Shown one piece after another: positions 58,341-64,000 of a stretch of DNA of 64,000 bases. Source of the DNA: Aquatica leii (taxonomy: Eukaryota > Arthropoda > Insecta > Coleoptera > Lampyridae); NCBI GenBank assembly GCA_035610365.1, contig CM069432.1:239410104-239474103 (forward strand), read 5' to 3'. Numbering within the stretch: the first letter of the stretch is position 1; each line of letters begins with the position of its first letter. The translations under genes and the position numbers were made by a program. Below the pieces are notes generated by a model. The model worked only from the letters and a program-made list of their open reading frames with translations. It was not told the origin of the DNA and did not search any database.

Positions 58341-58969
58341 AATTGTTTTAAATATTGTCAAAACCATATTCATTTTGTGATCTGAATATGATTGTTATTG
58401 ATATTAAGTTCCACTTATTTCAGAGATGTTTTTTTTTTACTTAGAGGTACTTGATTATGACATCAGCTGTTAAGAGTCATAATTATTATTATTACGTGAA
58501 AAGTTTGGTTCCGCTACTAAAATTTTGTGTGCCTCAATCAAGGGGGTTTTTTGTGCCAACAAGCAAGAGTGAACAGTGCAAATGCAAATCATGTGCAAAT
58601 GCGAAACCAGAAAATTGAAAATTAGACAGTTCGAGTTCAACGAATGTCGCTAGCCAGTGTTATGCAAATTGTGGTTGGCAAAAAAAAACCCAGAATTTTA
58701 GTACCAACTGAAACAGTATCTTTTATTCACTCTGTAAAAAGTTCGTCACAAATTGGCCAAATTTAATAAAGGGGTGTCAAAAATGCCAAATATTTTTTAT
58801 TGTGCTGCGTTTGGCACAATTGTGCCATCTTGAACACCACTGTACGTGAATGCCAAAAGCATTTTCCGCAAACGTTAGCTGGGTTTTATACTGTAAACGA
58901 CCATGTGTTGACAGTATTTTACTGTCTGGGTAATTCTAATAGATTAGACAAGCATTTTTGAAGTATATT
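58341..58969. other. Unassigned stretch
   Basis: A patch at 58560-58640 repeats ATGCAAATCATGTGCAAATG-like words. No gene recognised. Confidence 0.4.
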
Positions 58970-60390
58970 GTATATTTTAAATTTAAATATGTCGACCATT
59001 CAAAAAAGTACTTGGATAAAGTGTTTTCTCGAGTAACGGTTAAGTGGAGAGAAAGTATTTTGCCAGGTCTGTTCCAAAATCATAAGTTAGATTCATTTTG
59101 ACATTTCATTATCTTTACGTAGGTATCTGAATTCTATATATTATGCCTCTTCCCATCAGAGCAATTTTAGAAATAATGTTCAAGTCCTTTTTTAAAGATT
59201 TTAAAAAATATAATATCTGTGTGGACTTAAAAAATTGCTGTTTAGTTTAGTAAATTCGTCAAATTGTAGACAATTCCGCTTTTGTTCATATGAAAATTAA
59301 TTTTTTTTTTGGTGCTTGAACATTCTTTTTCTACAGATTTTCTGTGAAAAGGAGTTTCAAGTCGACCAACATTTAAAAACAGCGAGTCATAAGTTAAAAC
59401 TTAAAAAAATGGCAGTAGGGTCCGTTCAGCACTCGCTTCGTACATCACTTCAAAATGTTCAAGATCAGGACGATTCAAAAAAAGAAAAATATGTGTTTAA
59501 TCAACCCCTATGCAACGCTCTGTTAGCCGCAAACATTCTTAAAAAAAAATTGCAAAATACGCACTTTAGGCAATTTCTGCAAAAATATTGTAACTTCAAT
59601 ATTCCTAACGAGGCAACACTAAGAAAGGGCAATGTACATGCATTGTATGACAGAGTAATTGAGGAAATATTTTATTCAAATATGGTCCACGTCACTTGTC
59701 TTCTACACGGCATAAACAGAATAGCAGAAGTTGTTAGAAGTGAATTTGATTTAGTCAATAAATTCATTTGAAACTTGAAATAAGTATTTTTGAAAGCACC
59801 TTTACGGGTGCAATACTATAAAGAAAAATTACCAAATGTAAGCTTGCCTCCAGAGCCCATAATTACAAGATGGGGAACATGGATTAACGCAGAAATTTTC
59901 TACGCAAATCATTTTTATGCAATGAAAAAAGCTATATTAGATTAGACTCACAGTGTGTAACTGAAAATTAAGAACTTTTAAGTAACATACAAATTGCTAA
60001 ACAACTGTTCATAGAAGTTAATTTTAGTTTTTTGCCAGATCTAATAGTCATTAGAGAAAAGAAATTTACAATGAAGTGATTCAGTTAATCTTGTTAACAA
60101 TTCTTCTGCTCATTGTAAAAAAATTCCCGGAAAAATAGAGGTTAACATTAGAAATAAATGAGAAAAGATATATCAGAAAAAAATGAGGGCTTCGATTGTT
60201 TGCGAAAAGTTGTCAGTATTTTCGAAGGCAACTTCTCTGAAGATCTTACTTAGCAAATTAGTTTACTGCCTAAATATTGCCTTATTACGTCAGTAGATAT
60301 ACACATTTTTAGTGATAGAAGACACAAGTTTTTAATTGAAAATTTTGAAAAATATTTAATTATCAATTCATACTATAATGTTTTACATTC
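58970..60390 (+). pseudogene. hAT transposase with a probable intron, decayed
   Basis: A start-like MSTIQKSTW at 58990 is followed by a decayed zinc-finger half. An acceptor, TTTTTCTACAG, at 59325-59335 leads into IFCEKEFQVDQHLKTASHK, completing the finger. The frame to 59771 continues: QPLCNALLAANI, FLQKYCNFNIPNEATLRKG, YDRVIEEIF. It then jumps to MVHVTCLLHGINRIAEVVR, so the first catalytic region is deleted. Beyond a stop: FLKAPLRVQYYKEKLP, LPPEPIITRWGTWINAE, IPGKIEV, and pieces of the C-terminal domain up to 60360. Non-functional. Confidence 0.82.
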
Positions 60391-61389
60391 TTAATTAATT
60401 AATTATACTATCAGTTTTTGTGTGTCATTTGTTTTTATGTAACAATATTTTATTTTATTTTCCACTATTTTTAATAAATATGCATTTGCATATTTAAACA
60501 AAAAAAGTAATGCTACATATGCGCATATTTTGGTAATGCTTTGTTCCATTTATTCCGCCCCATAAGACGTAGTTAAATAAAATTGTTATTCTAAGAACCC
60601 ACCTACTTTTAAATTGCTTGAATAAATAAATAACACTGTAAAAATAAAGCTAAATATGCATAACAACTATTTTTAGGCCATAATCATAAAATTTTTCAAA
60701 AATTCGATGTCGTGTCTACCTACACCTTGTTACGCTAAACTTTTTAGTAATTACAAATTTTTTGCTAATAAATAAGCGTTTTTATCTGTTGTATTATAAT
60801 GCAAAACCGTACTTTTTGAACTTTGACTGTTAGCACTTTTTAGTTCAATACAAAAATAACAATAAAAAACTTCTAACAAAACTGATTAAGTCAAAAAACT
60901 GTTCTATAATAAATTTCAATAATTTTCTAGGTGCAAAAAGCATCAGACAAGTAAGAAGTTGTTTTCAAAACATGATATTTAACCCTCCGATGGCGGAATC
61001 GAGTCTAACTTAACCCAGAGTTGCAATTTTAGTGTTAAAAACACTTATAGGGAGCTTGATTCGAAGGCTCGTGTAACGAAACGATGAAACGCTCAGATGA
61101 AACAAATCTGGAACTTGCGGTGGTGCCCAATTTCACTTCATTTTTTGTATTTTTCGGATGCAGTGTTTATTATTATTAAACAGATATTTCTTATGATTCG
61201 TTTTATGTTTTAAAAATATAATAAGTCTTAATTTCACTCAACAATGATGAAAAATGATTATAGTAATTGCAGAATTAGATCCGCGCGAGCTTCCGCCTTG
61301 TACGTTGCAAAACCGGTACAATATAGATAAAAATTGCACATAAACAATTTATTGAGCACAAAATTTACTACAAAAAAGGCCGCGGGAGT
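60391..61389. other. AT-rich stretch with one GC-richer island
   Basis: At 60979 TTAA is followed by CCCTCCGATGGCGG, the form of some piggyBac-type ends, and the next 150 bases are GC-richer. No partner end was found, so I leave it unassigned. Confidence 0.3.
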
Positions 61390-61489
61390 GTATAATTATA
61401 TCTAATAGTTTAGGAGTTACAGAATTTTAATGTAATTTTTGTGCAACTTTGCACACATGTATCTTCTAAACTATTGAAGATAATTATAC
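61388..61489. repeat. Inverted repeat, 27-bp arms
   Basis: GTATAATTATATCTAATAGT (from 61388) pairs with the complement near 61462-61489 (CTTCTAAACTATTGAAGATA), with a few mismatches around a loop of about 45 bases. Confidence 0.6.
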
Positions 61490-61704
61490 CCTTTATTGGT
61501 TATTTCATGATATTAAGCAAATCATTTCAATACAAAAATTGTGGCGATTTTGATGAAGGCATGATTTACAAGAAATACAACTTTTACGACACCGACAAGG
61601 CTACCCTTATTCGCAAAAAAAACCGCGGTAGTCACCAAAAGCAACTCGACTGAAACACAGATGTTCTACTAAACCAATAATTTATGTTAAAATTTTAAAA
61701 TGCA

Positions 61705-61935
61705 TAATCGAAATAATTCAATATACCTGATTTATAAAGTTTTATAGTAATTCCTAAAAATGACTCAGTTCGTCTGTGCGGCGATTTGATCACTGTAAAG
61801 TTATCAACATAAGACGAAAAATTTTAAGATAAAATAATTCAATAAATTTTATGAGTTTTATAATAAAAACTAACAGCAATTACTGGTTTAAGTCAAACGA
61901 TTTCACTGTAAAGTTATCAACATAAGACGAAAATA
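61705..61935 (+). repeat. Tandem duplication, about 113-bp unit
   Basis: A 30-bp block, CACTGTAAAGTTATCAACAT plus ten bases, is identical at 61791-61820 and 61904-61933. The upstream parts (ATAATTCAAT...GTTTTATA) are also alike, so about two units lie in tandem. Confidence 0.75.
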
Positions 61936-62230
61936 TGTAAAATAAAATTTGAGTAAATTTTGAATGTCGAAATTGTATCAGCAGTCAAGCAATTGTTAAT
62001 ATTATTAGCGTTATAAATCAGTTAAGACTAGAGAGAGGATTCATGTTATAGTAAAGTTCATTTTTTTAATGTTTTTTTTATAGTCAGTAGCGCATTTGTT
62101 TAATATTAATAGGTGAAAAAATTATAGAATCGGCAAATTTTTAAATTGTTAAGGGTATTCATTGTTACTGGTCGATTTTTAAATTATTCAAATTACCAGT
62201 CCACCAATAATGAATTTGTTAACTTTCAAA

Positions 62231-62837
62231 CAGTGGCGGCTGGTGGTCAATCATACAAAAGGGTCATCTAAAAAAAAACTCAATGATTGCAAAAAGGCTA
62301 AAAAACATTGTTACAGTAACGTGATTTATATTTAACATCAATTATGTTTAAGATTTAAGATATTCGTCTATAATTACAATTACCAAAATAATCAATAACA
62401 AGCTCATTCAAATTTACAATGATTTCGTTATTTTTATTTTTATTGGTTAGCATTGCTCTCAAAGATAATTGAACTAAGTATTATCTTTGGCGTAGGCGGC
62501 CCGGCTGAAGACCCTCTCAAAGCATTTAAACACTTACTTATCCTCTTTTCTAACTCGCATAAAATTGTATTATGTGTGTATCACTCTTGATTACAATAAC
62601 TGTCTATCATTGTAACATAATGTAAATGCAGGCACAAGTTTGTGTCAGCCTCGGGTAAATTCGTAAGCTTTCGTATCTGTTGCGTTTAAATTGACAATTA
62701 TTTAAACGCATGAAAGTTAAACGGTGATAATTTGATTTAAACGCAAATTTTCTGTAATTTTAAAGCAAATAAAATACCTTTCTTATTCATTTTTGGAAGG
62801 TCATTGACCAAATGATCTAATAGAAAAGCCGCCACTG
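62231..62837. mobile_element. Non-autonomous hAT element, 607 bp (family copy 3)
   Basis: Starts CAGTGGCGGCTGGTGGTC, ends AAAGCCGCCACTG, with a perfect 8-bp target duplication CTTTCAAA (62223-62230, 62838-62845). It shares the CAGCCTCGGGTAAATTCGTA interior with the 935-bp copy. No coding capacity. Confidence 0.95.
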
Positions 62838-62845
62838 CTTTCAAA

Positions 62846-63176
62846 ATGTATTTTTTACATATGTTTCGAGCTTTAAAATAATGATTATCCAAAACATGTT
62901 GTGCAAATGTAGATTTTACTGAATTTGGATGAAACAGTTCAAAATACATTAATAGTAAACATTCTTATTTTTGAAAATTGTAATAAACCTTGTTCATTAT
63001 ATTACGTAGGTAGTATTGTGTTTGTTTTCAACACCTTCCGATAATTGCAAGATTTGCGGTATCTGTGAATTTTTGTAAATAATTTCTTTTATGCATTTAT
63101 CTTTTGTTTTAAAATCTGAGATACTCCTCTATAATGTTATTTTACTAGTAGTAGAATTGATTAGGTAATGTCATAG
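62846..63176. other. AT-rich spacer
   Basis: Nothing recognised between the hAT element and the piggyBac-like leader. Confidence 0.4.
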
Positions 63177-63410
63177 TTAAGGGCACTGGATCACTTTTGA
63201 CCCGGTTTCCGCCTCCGGCGTAACTATTTTTAGAGATTCGAGACCGGCTCGTCCGCATGTCTAAATAATGTTTTCCGTTGACATATCGTGAAGTAGTGTT
63301 CTTTTGCGGTTTGGCGTGATAGCATCCTGTCGTTCTCGAACGTGCATGCTTGTAAATTATTTCTATAAACGTGTTTGAGTTAGTAGTTAAACGTTTGTTT
63401 AGTGAGCAGT
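63177..63410 (+). other. Possible piggyBac-type left end and leader
   Basis: TTAA (63177-63180) is followed by GGGCACTGGATCACTTTTGA and a CpG-richer leader up to the start codon at 63415. TTAA is the piggyBac target site. Since the right end lies outside the window, the terminus is inferred from position only. Confidence 0.4.
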
Positions 63411-63414
63411 AACA

Positions 63415-64000
63415 ATGAATCTAAATAAAAAAGCTCTCACCGAAGCGAAATTATATACAGAGTTGATGCGAGACGGCGATGACAACGATATTGACGCATT
63501 CTCCGATAGCAGTGGCAGTAACGGCAAAGTGATCCAGATTACGAAGTCTGTAGCGATATACATAGGAGATGAAATAAGTGACGATGAAGAAAGCACAGTA
63601 CACGCTAAAGATCAAGTAGTTGCTAATCGCACCTGGAACCATGTAAGCCCAGCGCCAACTAAATTAAATAGTCACAATATCTTTAGGTTTAACTGCAAGC
63701 GGCACGAATATAAATAGCACATGGGAGGCATTTTCTTTGTTTATTAGTAATGAGATTATTGATATAATAGTACAATATACTAATCAAAAACCCAGTGAGC
63801 CTGTTCACCAGGATGCCCGCGTCAGTAAATCTTGGCGGAGTGAAATAAGAGCTTTTATTGGAATCCTCTCATTTGCAGGAAGATTTAGGAAAGCGAGAAA
63901 AGACAAATATTCTTTGTGGAATAAACATGATGCTTTTTGCAGACCTATATATTTTGCAGCGATGACTCGTGATAGGTTAAAGAAATTCTAAGATTTGTAA
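63415..64000 (+). pseudogene. piggyBac-like transposase, N-terminal part, cut by the window edge
   Basis: The frame 63415-63717 opens MNLNKKALTEAKLYTELM and has an acidic N-terminal region (DGDDNDIDAF, GDEISDDEES) typical of piggyBac proteins. It stops at TAG, and the reading continues in another frame at 63737-63991: EIIDIIVQYTNQKPSEP, EIRAFIGILSFAGRF, LWNKHDAFCRPIYFAAMTRD. These are the start of the transposase domain, before the first catalytic Asp. The frameshift around 63715 and a stop at 63989-63991 suggest a pseudogene, though an intron cannot be excluded. Confidence 0.85.

Noticed and set aside
1..64000. CRISPR array, prophage or bacterial operon
   Set aside because: No regularly spaced identical repeats, no Shine-Dalgarno-led gene clusters; all recognisable genes are eukaryotic transposable elements.

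Overview
The window looks like AT-rich euchromatin or intergenic DNA from an arthropod, most likely an insect. I see no bacterial gene organisation. Coding signal is sparse and nearly all of it belongs to transposable elements: Mag-type Gypsy, Copia, BEL/Pao, RTE-like and other non-LTR elements, Tc1 and mariner relatives with a DUF4817-type N-terminus, hAT, Transib, piggyBac, MULE and Helitron. Introns, where inferred, have insect-like sizes. The host species cannot be named from the sequence alone.

Layout. 1-2690: AT-rich, holding what I read as the three 3'-terminal exons of an unrecognised small membrane-protein gene on the minus strand (1873-2647), with a possible first coding exon at 8812-8834. 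2691-7465: a 4.8-kb Tc1-type element flanked by TA. It is a giant palindrome whose two arms of about 2 kb each carry a broken transposase pointing outward from the centre, and it would sit inside an intron of the host gene. 7468-11050: AT-rich, with a CpG-richer block around 8780-10160. 11051-13258: a broken Copia element on the minus strand, interrupted by a 222-bp inverted-repeat element with a hammerhead-like core. 13538-14853: two members of a short hAT family. 15440-15835: MULE remnant. 18204-22605: a structurally complete Mag-type Gypsy element with LTRs and target duplication but inactivated genes. 22650-25380: nested RTE-like and mariner-like remnants. 26154-28200: a Transib (RAG1-related) element with RSS-like ends and a perfect 5-bp target duplication. 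28322-29690: piggyBac remnant, minus strand.

29700-36000 is mostly AT-rich and has a few small coherent open frames with splice signals that could be host exons (29817-29966, 32143-32349, 33511-33711). 36015-37680: non-LTR retrotransposon with ORF1 and part of ORF2, minus strand. 39604-42850: a Helitron 5' end, a hairpin repeat and a DUF4371-type hAT pseudogene. 43145-45165: BEL/Pao fragment. 45655-47514: a MULE whose terminal inverted repeats are tandem arrays of a GC-rich 14-15-bp unit. 51930-56326: a near-complete Helitron with Rep and helicase frames but a damaged HUH motif. 56900-58340: FLYWCH/MULE remnant. 58970-60390: hAT remnant. 62231-62837: third member of the short hAT family. 63177-64000: the start of a piggyBac-like transposase, cut by the window edge.

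The elements do not work together as one system; this is a graveyard of independent insertions. The most unusual objects are the giant foldback Tc1 element and its placement in a probable host intron, the Transib with RSS-like ends, three hammerhead-like cores in separate repeats, and the MULE with tandem-repeat termini.
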